From positions 1 to 40,229 of the forward strand of contig JAUVAX010000004.1 in the NCBI GenBank assembly GCA_030591685.1: 40,229 bases of DNA, read 5' to 3'. Positions 8,465 through 16,098 of this stretch are shown piece by piece; the stretch's first letter is position 1, and each line of letters opens with the position of its first letter. A program made the position numbers and the translations under genes. The notes below the pieces were generated by a model. The model did no database searches, was not told the origin of the DNA, and was given only the letters and a program-made list of their open reading frames with translations. This DNA is from Pseudobdellovibrionaceae bacterium (lineage in GTDB: Bacteria > Bdellovibrionota > Bdellovibrionia > Bdellovibrionales > UBA1609).

Positions 8465-10466
8465 GAGAGTATCAATAAAGCAACTTATAGCTCTAACGTT
8501 AAGTCTTTTATGTTTTAATCTAAAGGCCAATGCCATAGATTTTAAGCATTTTACAGTCAATCAAAAGCGTCTTGAAAATTATAAAACACCAGCAGCTCAA
8601 CCCAACTCTCAACAAAATTCTAAATACTATTCTAAAGCCTCAGCGCCCACAGCTGATATGTCCACCGAGAGCCCTTTAATGAATGAGGTGAGGGAGTACT
8701 TAAATCAAAACCACTCGAGTATTAAAGCCGAGCAGCTGGAACACCTTTATCAAAATAAAAGATCATTTAACTTAGGCCTAAAAAATCATAATGGTCTATC
8801 GTGGCAAAAACTGGTGGGTGATTTTACACTTATTACTGACCGGGTTATAGAACCCAATCAGTATGTGGGGGGTAAAAAGTGGGTTGTATCTGATGTGCTC
8901 ATAATAAGCATTGATGCTAAAACCTATCTCACTCAACTAAAAGGCGATGGTGTTATTACCATTGGAGAAAGTGAGCTCGGGGCTTTTGCAGGGCTCACTT
9001 TTAGACGTATTTACACTCACAAGTACTATACTGATAATTATGATAAATCCTTAGAGGGTAATTTTGATAAACTTCTTTTAAGTTTTTTGCTTTTTGAAAA
9101 GGCCGACATTAGCCGTTTAATGCCAAGCTCAGTAGTAACTAAAGAGGATGTCTTGGGTTTTAAGGCCGGTGGCTTACTTAACGCCCCTCTACAGTACGGC
9201 CTATCACTCTCGGCAGGGTTTCTGATAAAAACCGAAAAAACAAAAAGCCTTACCATCACTAGCTCCTCTGAAGCTGATATAATTAAAACTAATCAATTTC
9301 TAACTATTGATTACGAAACTTCAAAACAATTAACGGCAGGTGCTGAATTGAGCTTAAAGCTTGATTTTTTTAACCTTTTAAAACTCACGTTATTAAAGTT
9401 TGAATACTTGCTTGTAAAAACTGAGTCTAAAAACACACGCCTTGCGTTTAGCACCGATGACGTTCATCACTTCATCTCTTCTTCAAAAGAAAACGTAGCC
9501 ATAAAAAAACTTCTTAAATTTAAAGGGCTATCAAAGCACTCACTCACACCCTTTATTCAAACTGAGTATCAAAAAAAGAGTCGAGATCGAACCTTAAAAA
9601 TGACTTTTTTAAATGTCGGAAGTGCTTCGCAAACATCCTCCGAACAAGTCATAGCTTCAAGAGCAAACCACAAGGGTCATTTTATCAAACACCAACACTC
9701 TGAGTTTAAATACAAAAAAGGGTGGAAGGATGCCCTATACTCCATGGCCCTACAAAGCCTTATAAACTTTGATCTCTTTCAAAAGTACCTACGAAGTTCA
9801 AAAAAATCAGTGTCATTTGAATATCAAAAGGGCTCCTCAGACCATTTTACGCTAGAGCTTCGTCAAGAGCGTATGGTGGCAAAAACTCACCGAAGTAAGT
9901 ACAAAAAATACAAATACGAGATGATCCATTTTATTAATAACTTTACTCTCCTGCCCCCTGAGATCAGTGAGTATATTCAACAAAAAAAGCTCATAGGCCC
10001 CATTAAAGTAAAGGCTTATGTAGATGTTAGCCTCAAGGCGATTAATTATTTTAACCACCTCTCCCCACGCGAACTAAACCTTAAAATTGAGAATATCTGC
10101 GATCTTAACCCCTATACAAACCGTCGCTCCTACTCAAGGGGGCACAGTACTCTTAATAGATGTGTGCGTAATTTTAATTACTTAGTTTACAAGTACAAAA
10201 AAAAGCGCTCTCTCGAAAAAAAGTTATGGGTGTTTAAAGCTCTATTGAACTTAGTCAATAAGTACTCGCGCTCTTACCAAGATCAAATTTCTTTTTTTGG
10301 TGAGGACTTTGTAGAGTTACGCGGAGTTATCGAAGCACGCACCCCCTCAAAAACTACTTTTAAGTATTACTACAACTCTCAAAGAAGGTCGCGGCACTCA
10401 CCCCTTGAGAGTTTCTTATCACAAGGGTTAGACAAAAGGCCTACATTAGTTTTTCATCAAAATTAA
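8463..10466 (+). CDS. Large exported protein, unknown function (TTG start)
   Basis: No family recognised. It has 667 residues. The TTG at 8463 is the only usable start ahead of the signal peptide MRVSIKQLIALTLSLLCFNL-KANA, and the in-frame stop upstream is at 8409. Mature residues up to about 100 are Ser/Gln/Asn-rich and low in complexity. The rest alternates short hydrophobic and charged stretches (LSLKLDFFNLLKLTLLKFEY, FKYKKGWKDALYSMALQSL) and is rich in Lys, Tyr, Ser and Phe, with just two Cys after the signal peptide (near 548 and 573). The strand-like middle could be an outer-membrane or surface protein, but that is a guess. GGGGG of the terminator stem is the only Shine-Dalgarno-like sequence. 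The following 200 nt hold no gene. Confidence 0.7.
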   Translation: MRVSIKQLIALTLSLLCFNLKANAIDFKHFTVNQKRLENYKTPAAQPNSQQNSKYYSKASAPTADMSTESPLMNEVREYLNQNHSSIKAEQLEHLYQNKRSFNLGLKNHNGLSWQKLVGDFTLITDRVIEPNQYVGGKKWVVSDVLIISIDAKTYLTQLKGDGVITIGESELGAFAGLTFRRIYTHKYYTDNYDKSLEGNFDKLLLSFLLFEKADISRLMPSSVVTKEDVLGFKAGGLLNAPLQYGLSLSAGFLIKTEKTKSLTITSSSEADIIKTNQFLTIDYETSKQLTAGAELSLKLDFFNLLKLTLLKFEYLLVKTESKNTRLAFSTDDVHHFISSSKENVAIKKLLKFKGLSKHSLTPFIQTEYQKKSRDRTLKMTFLNVGSASQTSSEQVIASRANHKGHFIKHQHSEFKYKKGWKDALYSMALQSLINFDLFQKYLRSSKKSVSFEYQKGSSDHFTLELRQERMVAKTHRSKYKKYKYEMIHFINNFTLLPPEISEYIQQKKLIGPIKVKAYVDVSLKAINYFNHLSPRELNLKIENICDLNPYTNRRSYSRGHSTLNRCVRNFNYLVYKYKKKRSLEKKLWVFKALLNLVNKYSRSYQDQISFFGEDFVELRGVIEARTPSKTTFKYYYNSQRRSRHSPLESFLSQGLDKRPTLVFHQN

Positions 10467-10655
10467 ACCACTAATAGGCGACAATTTACAATAAGTAGTG
10501 CTGCTTGAATCTGTGAAAAGATAAAGGGCTAGCCTTGTATAAAACAGTCTGTTTTTTTAACACAGATCCTGGATCGAACAGGCGCAAGACACGAGCTTTA
10601 TGTCTAGGCTTTTTTATGTTTGAATATTATTTCATTTTTCTACAATTAATTACTA

Positions 10656-10661
10656 TATAAT
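10656..10661 (+). promoter_or_regulatory. -10 hexamer TATAAT, 7 nt before the ATG
   Basis: A perfect TATAAT lies in an AT-rich stretch, with exactly 7 nt between it and the ATG at 10669. No Shine-Dalgarno sequence and no convincing -35 are visible. Transcription would start at or next to the A of the ATG, giving a leaderless mRNA. Confidence 0.5.
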
Positions 10662-10668
10662 ATAAATT

Positions 10669-12252
10669 ATGAAAACCTATCAAATACTACTGTTAATTAT
10701 CGGCCTTTGTTACTCTACATCAGGCTTTTCTGAACAAAAAAAATACTGTGATGACCTACATAGACTGGCCTGTGCTCCCGGCCACAATGATGATGGCACA
10801 GGGGCCTCCTTATCGAATACTGAGATTAAAGCTCTAGAATCAAAAATTTTTAAGGATTTTAGTACAAAGGCGGATGCTGAAATTAAAAAACTATTAGCCG
10901 ATAAAAAAAATGCCTACTTCATAAGTATGGCCATTCCAGCATTCGGCTTGGATGCAAACCCCAAATGCAAAATGTCCAATAAACAGGATAAGAAAGCTTG
11001 TTTTATGGCACTATCTGATGGCCTTAAAGATTTGCTTGAGAAGAGCATGCTAAATATCTCAAGATCACAAAACACAAGAGGCTATGATTTAGACGATATT
11101 TCATGGATTATTAATCACCACAGTTATGTCACTCTGAGTAGTAAAGTAAGGAAAACCTTGAATATTAATGCTCTTTTTTTAAGTCAAAGAAAGAAGGCCA
11201 GAGAGAACGTTTTTCCTAAAGTACAGGCTCAAATTATTGCCCTACTTGACAGGATGGAAATAGAACCAAAAGAAAAGAAACGATTAAAAGAAAAAATCGG
11301 CGCTATTGATATGTCTAAAAGCGACTGTGAAACAGACGGATCTCTTGATGGGGACTCAGTCCCCTTGTTGATGGAATCAGATGCTTATTACTTGCCCCTT
11401 AAAGACAGAATTAATATATGCAGTGGTATGTTTTTAAAATCCACCAGTGAATTTCAAATGGTATTTACTATAGCCCATGAGTTAGCTCATAGTATTGACC
11501 CTTGTAACGTATCAAAAGGGCCTGATGGTTTTGCTTTCAAATACCCAGATCTTATGGATTTACCTGATAAGGATAACCTATACCCCATTAAAAACCTAAT
11601 ATCTTGCCTAAGGGATAAAGATTCAATCGGGGCCAAAAATTTTGAATACACAAGACTTCTAGACGATATTAAGGCCCTTTCAAATAACGGCGAACACCCA
11701 ACATATATATCTGGATCACCGTATAACCCTAACGGAAGGCAACAAGATTATACGTTTATGTCAGCCAACGGACCTGATAACATTGAAATCAAGATAAATC
11801 CAGCAGGTGAAGGGCTTGAGCAGGCCAGCCCTAGTTCAAATATAGCTAAAGATGCGTTAAAAAATGACTTATTAAAATTAGATCACTGTTCGGAGGATCA
11901 AATAGGCGAATCATTTTCAGATTGGGTGTTTGCCGAAATCGCGCCAAAGTATATGAAGGCAAATCATAATCTAACTGAAGACCAATATATATTCGGTTAC
12001 TCTAACGTAATGAAGTCATTGTGCTCCTCAACAAGTCGCACATCTGAGCCATACATGTATTCCGATAATAATGTTCATCCGGACATTAGCCTTCGAATAA
12101 ATAATTTGTTATTGCAAAACCCAAAAATAAGAAAGCAAATGGGCTGCCCTGCTAAGGGAAAGCACAAATACTGTGAAGGAAAAGTGACTTCAGCAGGCCC
12201 TGAAGCAAACACCAGATCTATATTCACCGAAATCAATGGAGGTGTTAAATGA
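10669..12252 (+). CDS. Secreted zinc metalloprotease-like protein (HELAH)
   Basis: Likely periplasmic or secreted zinc peptidase of the gluzincin type. It has 527 residues with signal peptide MKTYQILLLIIGLCYSTSGFS. The zinc motif HELAH is at 270-274 (context FTIAHELAHSIDPC). A probable third ligand is Glu 414 in IGESFSDW, resembling the downstream Glu helix of M13/M48-type enzymes. The pair H470-P471 with R476 recalls the late HP...R segment of M48 proteases. About ten Cys after the signal peptide suggest disulfides, fitting an exported protein. A long helical region (50-230) precedes the catalytic part and may be a prodomain. The stop overlaps the start of the next gene by 4 nt. Family assignment is uncertain; catalysis is inferred from the motif. 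Confidence 0.65.
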   Translation: MKTYQILLLIIGLCYSTSGFSEQKKYCDDLHRLACAPGHNDDGTGASLSNTEIKALESKIFKDFSTKADAEIKKLLADKKNAYFISMAIPAFGLDANPKCKMSNKQDKKACFMALSDGLKDLLEKSMLNISRSQNTRGYDLDDISWIINHHSYVTLSSKVRKTLNINALFLSQRKKARENVFPKVQAQIIALLDRMEIEPKEKKRLKEKIGAIDMSKSDCETDGSLDGDSVPLLMESDAYYLPLKDRINICSGMFLKSTSEFQMVFTIAHELAHSIDPCNVSKGPDGFAFKYPDLMDLPDKDNLYPIKNLISCLRDKDSIGAKNFEYTRLLDDIKALSNNGEHPTYISGSPYNPNGRQQDYTFMSANGPDNIEIKINPAGEGLEQASPSSNIAKDALKNDLLKLDHCSEDQIGESFSDWVFAEIAPKYMKANHNLTEDQYIFGYSNVMKSLCSSTSRTSEPYMYSDNNVHPDISLRINNLLLQNPKIRKQMGCPAKGKHKYCEGKVTSAGPEANTRSIFTEINGGVK

Positions 12253-12632
12253 GCAGTAAGTTTTTTTTAAGTTTTCTCGGTGTGATTTTGTTTTCATGTA
12301 TAGGCGCATCAAAAGGGCTTGTGAATTTTGAGGTTGTTCATGGCGACCTAGTCTCAAAAATTACTATTGATAAAAACAAAGGTTCACAACATATAATATT
12401 TCAAAATAACCGAGGGGCATACGTTAAAAATGAAATGTCTAAAAAAAATTACAACTATATTATAAAATCAATTAATGAGCTCAAGGGCACCCCAAATGAT
12501 GTTAAATTTTGCCATAGATTTCATGTAGAGGTTAAGTATGCCGGCAAAAAAAGAATCGGATGCATTGGCTCAAAAAGTAAATTTGCACGAGAACTCACTC
12601 AACTTTTAAGATTGATTAATATTTTAATTTAA
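12249..12632 (+). CDS. Small secreted partner of the metalloprotease, unknown
   Basis: It has 127 residues, translationally coupled (ATGA) to the zinc protease gene. The N-terminus MSSKFFLSFLGVILFSCIGASKG is a signal peptide; LFSC is a poor lipobox because of Phe at -2, so signal peptidase I cleavage is likelier. The mature part looks like beta strands (LVNFEVVHGDLVSKITID), a helix (KKNYNYIIKSINELKG), two strands (RFHVEVKY, KRIGCIG) and a C-terminal helix, with two Cys that could form a disulfide. This strand-helix-strand-helix layout is reminiscent of emfourin-type protease inhibitors encoded beside metalloproteases, but no diagnostic residue was identified. Inhibitor, chaperone and co-substrate roles all remain possible. 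Confidence 0.6.
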   Translation: MSSKFFLSFLGVILFSCIGASKGLVNFEVVHGDLVSKITIDKNKGSQHIIFQNNRGAYVKNEMSKKNYNYIIKSINELKGTPNDVKFCHRFHVEVKYAGKKRIGCIGSKSKFARELTQLLRLINILI

Positions 12633-12750
12633 ATCTTTTTTAAACGCTGAGTGAGCTTACTATTAAATACTGACTGCACACTTTTATAATCACGAGGATT
12701 TTCATTCCCAGCAGAGTTAGAAATTTATAACTGCAGACCAATTATATTGG

Positions 12751-13728
12751 TTAATAGACGACACAATCATCCCAATGAATAACGTTATAGTACTCATCAT
12801 ACCCATATTTTATAAAATTCATCATCTCCACTAATTTTGCAAACCTTTCTCTTTCACCATAAATATCCGGGCCCATGCCTGATTTCGCTAAATTCGATAT
12901 ATCCTGGTAGCTAAAATCACCGACTCCCCTAGATAAACCCAGTTTCAGCGCAAATGCGGCCACTGCTGCTGCAAATTTAAAATCATCACTCACCCCCGGC
13001 TGTGCCCCATCCCTATACTGTGCTGTTGATTTAACCGTATGTATTGATTTCGAAGAAGGGTCACTATAACTTATTGATAAATCAAATAAGTCACCCTGCC
13101 TCAACAGGGGCACCACCTCATAGAGCACTGTTAGCCTTTCACCAGAATACAAATCACCCATGCCCTTACCATTATCAAAAAACGGCTCCGCAGCAGACAG
13201 CCCGCTCCCATATCCAATTAATCGGTAGGAGTGGACAGAGCTTAAATCAAACACAACCCTTACTTTAACGTCTTTTGCTACAATAGTAGATGGGCCGAGT
13301 GCATCCTTGGTGCTCATGCTTATTTTTACTAATTTATTTTTTTTAGTCCAAGGGGACTCGCCCACCTCTATATCTACATGGAGAGGCCGTTTGCCCTTAG
13401 GTGATTTATAGCTATATTTAAAGAAGTTAATAAACCCCTCTGCCTTTATAGTGTATATCGGTGGATAGACGCCCCATTGTATATAGTCGCGTGCCGCTAC
13501 ATATGAGGTCGCATCATAAATATTTGAAAACTCGCTTTCAGGCCTTTTAGAGGCCAAGACAAAAGAGGCCTGACTATAATAATACCCATCGGTATAAGGG
13601 GGGGATGTTCTTTGCTCTTCTGTCCCTTGGCTAACTGTGGCGTAGTAGCATGTAGGGCTCTGATCATTATCTGAATCACATGCCATTAGGGCTATGCTGA
13701 TAAAACATAAACAAAAGTATTTACTCAT
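12751..13728 (-). CDS. YfbK-like lipoprotein lacking its central vWA domain
   Basis: It has 325 residues, a lipoprotein with lipobox LMAC and the lipidated Cys at 17. Residues about 68-138 match the N-terminal domain of YfbK-type proteins (YDATSYVAARDYI, then GFINFFKYSY, ESPWTKKNKLVKI). Residues about 152-302 match the YfbK C-terminal domain (VKVRVVFDL, YRLIGYGSGLSA, GERLTVLYEVVPL, FKFAAAVAAFALKL, ERERFAKLVEMM). In YfbK a von Willebrand A domain with a DxSxS metal site lies between these blocks. Here only about 13 residues (STKDALGPSTIVA) join them and no such motif exists. The frame is intact and AAGGGAG precedes the ATG, so this looks like a functional shortened protein. The domain matches come from remembered family sequences, not a search. 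Confidence 0.72.
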   Translation of the reverse strand: MSKYFCLCFISIALMACDSDNDQSPTCYYATVSQGTEEQRTSPPYTDGYYYSQASFVLASKRPESEFSNIYDATSYVAARDYIQWGVYPPIYTIKAEGFINFFKYSYKSPKGKRPLHVDIEVGESPWTKKNKLVKISMSTKDALGPSTIVAKDVKVRVVFDLSSVHSYRLIGYGSGLSAAEPFFDNGKGMGDLYSGERLTVLYEVVPLLRQGDLFDLSISYSDPSSKSIHTVKSTAQYRDGAQPGVSDDFKFAAAVAAFALKLGLSRGVGDFSYQDISNLAKSGMGPDIYGERERFAKLVEMMNFIKYGYDEYYNVIHWDDCVVY

Positions 13729-13791
13729 AACTAAACTCCCTTATGAATTCTGGATTAATAATTTCTTACTTTTAGGATCGCATAGTTTTAG

Positions 13792-13823
13792 AAAAAAATA
13801 AGAAATTTCAGCCCCAGAGGCTG
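13792..13823 (-). terminator. Possible terminator of the lipoprotein-TIGR02147 operon
   Basis: CAGCC (13809-13813) pairs with GGCTG (13819-13823) around CCAGA. On the minus strand it is followed, after about ten bases, by seven T (13798-13792). A second perfect inverted repeat, GTATTC-AAGTA-GAATAC (13831-13847), lies between it and the stop codon. The gap before the T-run makes this only moderately convincing. Confidence 0.4.
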
Positions 13824-13860
13824 TAATAACGTATTCAAGTAGAATACATTAGATTTATTT

Positions 13861-14328
13861 TTAAGGGTTTTTTATAAAAGAGCTCTTGCATGATTCTGAA
13901 TAAATCCCTGGGAGTTTTTTAAACGGGCTATTACTTTCTGACTGATAAGAATCCTGAACCTTTTTATCATCACAAGAGAGCGCCTCTAGATTAATTAGAC
14001 AGGCCTGGGAGTCCTCAGCATTCACTCTTAGCTCTCCCATATCCTCTGCATTGACCACATCAGACAAATACCTATAGTCAGAGGTCTTTAACCCAAATGC
14101 TGGAGTTAGCTTCTTAATCGTAAATATAGAGCTCATGCACTCAGCGGTACTTAAGTTAAGATGACAACGACTTAACTTAATGCAAGTATTTGAAGCCACT
14201 TGAGCTGAGAAGAGCCTCGGTTGACCATCCTGGTTACTATTATCGGTAGCAGCACTTGGGTTGCCAGTGTCTGTGCCACAGCCTGACAGAGCGAACATAA
14301 GTATAGTAAAAAAATAAAATCTACTCAC
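13861..14328 (-). CDS. Cys-rich lipoprotein coupled to a TIGR02147 regulator
   Basis: It has 155 residues, signal peptide with lipobox LSGC and lipidated Cys 17, followed by GTDTGNP, an opening I associate with lipoproteins of Bdellovibrio relatives. The mature domain has six further Cys spaced CIKLSRC, AEC, ACL, LSC and ESC, which would fit three disulfides, and no known catalytic motif. The start overlaps the end of the upstream regulator gene by 8 nt, so the two are made together. TIGR02147 genes commonly sit beside exported proteins, suggesting the regulator and lipoprotein act as a unit. Function unknown. Confidence 0.7.
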   Translation of the reverse strand: MSRFYFFTILMFALSGCGTDTGNPSAATDNSNQDGQPRLFSAQVASNTCIKLSRCHLNLSTAECMSSIFTIKKLTPAFGLKTSDYRYLSDVVNAEDMGELRVNAEDSQACLINLEALSCDDKKVQDSYQSESNSPFKKLPGIYSESCKSSFIKNP

Positions 14329-15196
14329 TGGCCCCCCTCTCTTTTTTTGCCGCGAGCTGACCGGCTAGAGGGAATAGCTGAAAGTTTAACTGATAAACAA
14401 CAGTTGCGTCTTTTGAGTCATCAGTAATAGATAGAATTTCATTTCTAAATTCTTTCATAAGGGTTTTAATTTTTTCTACAGTTTCCCTTGAACATGATAT
14501 GCATGTACCTGAAATCTCTCTATCCATATGGTGAATATCATCTATAGAGTCTTTTGCTTTACTAATCATGTCCTTGTGGTATTGAGAAATGAGCGTTGAC
14601 ACCACGCTATCTCCTGGTCGAACATTTTTATAGGTTTGCTTGAGAAGACCCTCTTTATCTCTAAAAATAAACCCGATGCTTATTAGATCCCGTAAGGCCT
14701 GCTCGACTTCACTTGGGCTTACAGCATGGTCAAACTGTTCAGAAATCCAACCAGAATCTTCTTGAAAGTCCTTTGTCGCAACTAACTCACGAAGCGGTAT
14801 ATAGTACCACCTAGCATAGTACTTCATTTCAGTTTGCCTAATAGGATGTATTTTTTTAAAGGTTCTAGATTTTAAAATTCGTTTAGCATTTAGCGTTTTT
14901 TCAGTGGCGTTTTTTGATTGACAAAACTGAACCAAATTTTTAAAAAACTCAGACTCTAGTTTCTCTAATTTTAAGGCTTCACTAAACCTCTCTATGCTTT
15001 CGTCTGATATGTTTCGCTTTCCCTCAATAACAAGTTTCAAAAAATTAGGCGATGCAAAACCCGCTCTTCTTGAAAAGTATCGATATGAGAAATAATTCGT
15101 TGTACCTTTATAGTATTCATACAGGTCCCCTAAGAACACTCGATAATCATCGTATTCAAAAATACTGGGTTTAGTTAAATCGAACTTAAGGGCCAT
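14321..15196 (-). CDS. TIGR02147 family (DUF4423) regulator-like protein
   Basis: It has 291 residues, a full-length member. The N-terminal part has the family opening (IFEYDDYRVFLGDLY, FSYRYFSRRAGFASPNFLK, IEGKRNISDESIERF), which is helix-turn-helix-like and probably binds DNA. The C-terminal DUF4423 part ends with DREISGTCISCSRETVEKIK and VVYQLNFQLFPL, where family members carry a conserved DREISG...LN/QLFPL core. A CISC pair in this core is unusual for the members I recall and could be a redox or metal site (inference). No Shine-Dalgarno precedes the ATG. It forms an operon with the Cys-rich lipoprotein. A regulatory role is inferred from the family and is not experimentally clear. Confidence 0.85.
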   Translation of the reverse strand: MALKFDLTKPSIFEYDDYRVFLGDLYEYYKGTTNYFSYRYFSRRAGFASPNFLKLVIEGKRNISDESIERFSEALKLEKLESEFFKNLVQFCQSKNATEKTLNAKRILKSRTFKKIHPIRQTEMKYYARWYYIPLRELVATKDFQEDSGWISEQFDHAVSPSEVEQALRDLISIGFIFRDKEGLLKQTYKNVRPGDSVVSTLISQYHKDMISKAKDSIDDIHHMDREISGTCISCSRETVEKIKTLMKEFRNEILSITDDSKDATVVYQLNFQLFPLAGQLAAKKERGASE

Positions 15197-15385
15197 AGCA
15201 TATCTATCGGATATTTCAGGGAAAATCTTAAATTATGCCTATCTTACTGTATTCCGTAGGTATTCAAGCCCCTCTGAGTCGGGACTAAGGCCTGAGCGGC
15301 CCCCTCGCCGCTTAATGGACTAATCGTCAACTTCTGATAGACCGACTATTTACGTGTGTAAAAAAATTATAGAGGTGCAAACTCA

Positions 15386-15946
15386 TCATTTACCCTTAAT
15401 TGCAGGTTTAAATGTGCCCTCAATAGAAATTGTCTTTGATTCATCAAATGGGACTATAAATTTACCTAGGTGTTTAAGGAGCCGGCTCTTTGATGTTATT
15501 TCACTAGTTCCTTGATTACAGTAAATGACAATTCCAACTAGTTCTCCGCCTAAGTCATGAGCCTCAAGAAAAATGGTATTCACATACCATGACATCTCAG
15601 ATAGTTCATATGAAGTACTCAATGCGGGTATAGTTCTTAAGCTCCCGCTCTTATACTTTGAAGGCATGTGCCCTTGAGAGAAGGTAATCGCACAAAAATC
15701 TATGAGTTCTTGAGACTGATTTGTTATGTTTTTACCTTCAAAAAAATAATTCCAACTTTCATTAATAATTTTACCATTACGGCCCCTTGTTGGCTGCAGA
15801 TCAATGTCCTTTATCACAGAAAACCTATTACGCTCTGCAAGTCCTGGATAATCTAAACACCCTTTGTTACAGCTTTCACTTGTCTTCGACCAGCCCAGCG
15901 AACTATAAATTAATATAAACAAAGTATAAAAAAATAAATTTTTCAT
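15386..15946 (-). CDS. Secreted protein, unknown function
   Basis: It has 186 residues. MKNLFFYTLFILIYSSLGWS is a signal peptide, cleaved before KTSESC. The mature domain has four Cys and many beta-prone stretches (SWYVNTIFLEAHDLGGELVG, IVIYCNQG), suggesting a small periplasmic or secreted beta protein. No family recognised. The ATG is preceded by AAGGGAAG. It lies 26 nt downstream of the end of the possible C-terminal extension of the HEYVH protein, so both are probably cotranscribed. Confidence 0.65.
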   Translation of the reverse strand: MKNLFFYTLFILIYSSLGWSKTSESCNKGCLDYPGLAERNRFSVIKDIDLQPTRGRNGKIINESWNYFFEGKNITNQSQELIDFCAITFSQGHMPSKYKSGSLRTIPALSTSYELSEMSWYVNTIFLEAHDLGGELVGIVIYCNQGTSEITSKSRLLKHLGKFIVPFDESKTISIEGTFKPAIKGK

Positions 15947-15972
15947 AATAACTTCCCTTTTTGATTTTAAAA

Positions 15973-16098
15973 TTAGTTGTAACGCTTTTTAATTTTTTTC
16001 ATTGTCTCTTGAGATTTTCTGTATAACGACTCAATCTTAGAAATATTAAGTTCTAATCGTTTAATATTTTTCTTCAATGGATTTATAGCTCCCGGCAA
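15973..16098 (-). other. 41-codon in-frame extension beyond the TGA of the HEYVH gene
   Basis: Directly after the TGA stop (16099-16101) the same frame stays open for 41 codons to a TAA at 15973-15975. The product would begin LPGAINPLKKNIKRLEL and continue with ISKIESLYRKSQETMKKIKK. It is amphipathic, helical and Lys-rich, like a genuine C-terminal coil rather than translated spacer DNA. No start codon with a Shine-Dalgarno sequence was seen that would make it a separate gene. Explanations are a recent stop mutation, TGA readthrough, or chance. Confidence 0.4.
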
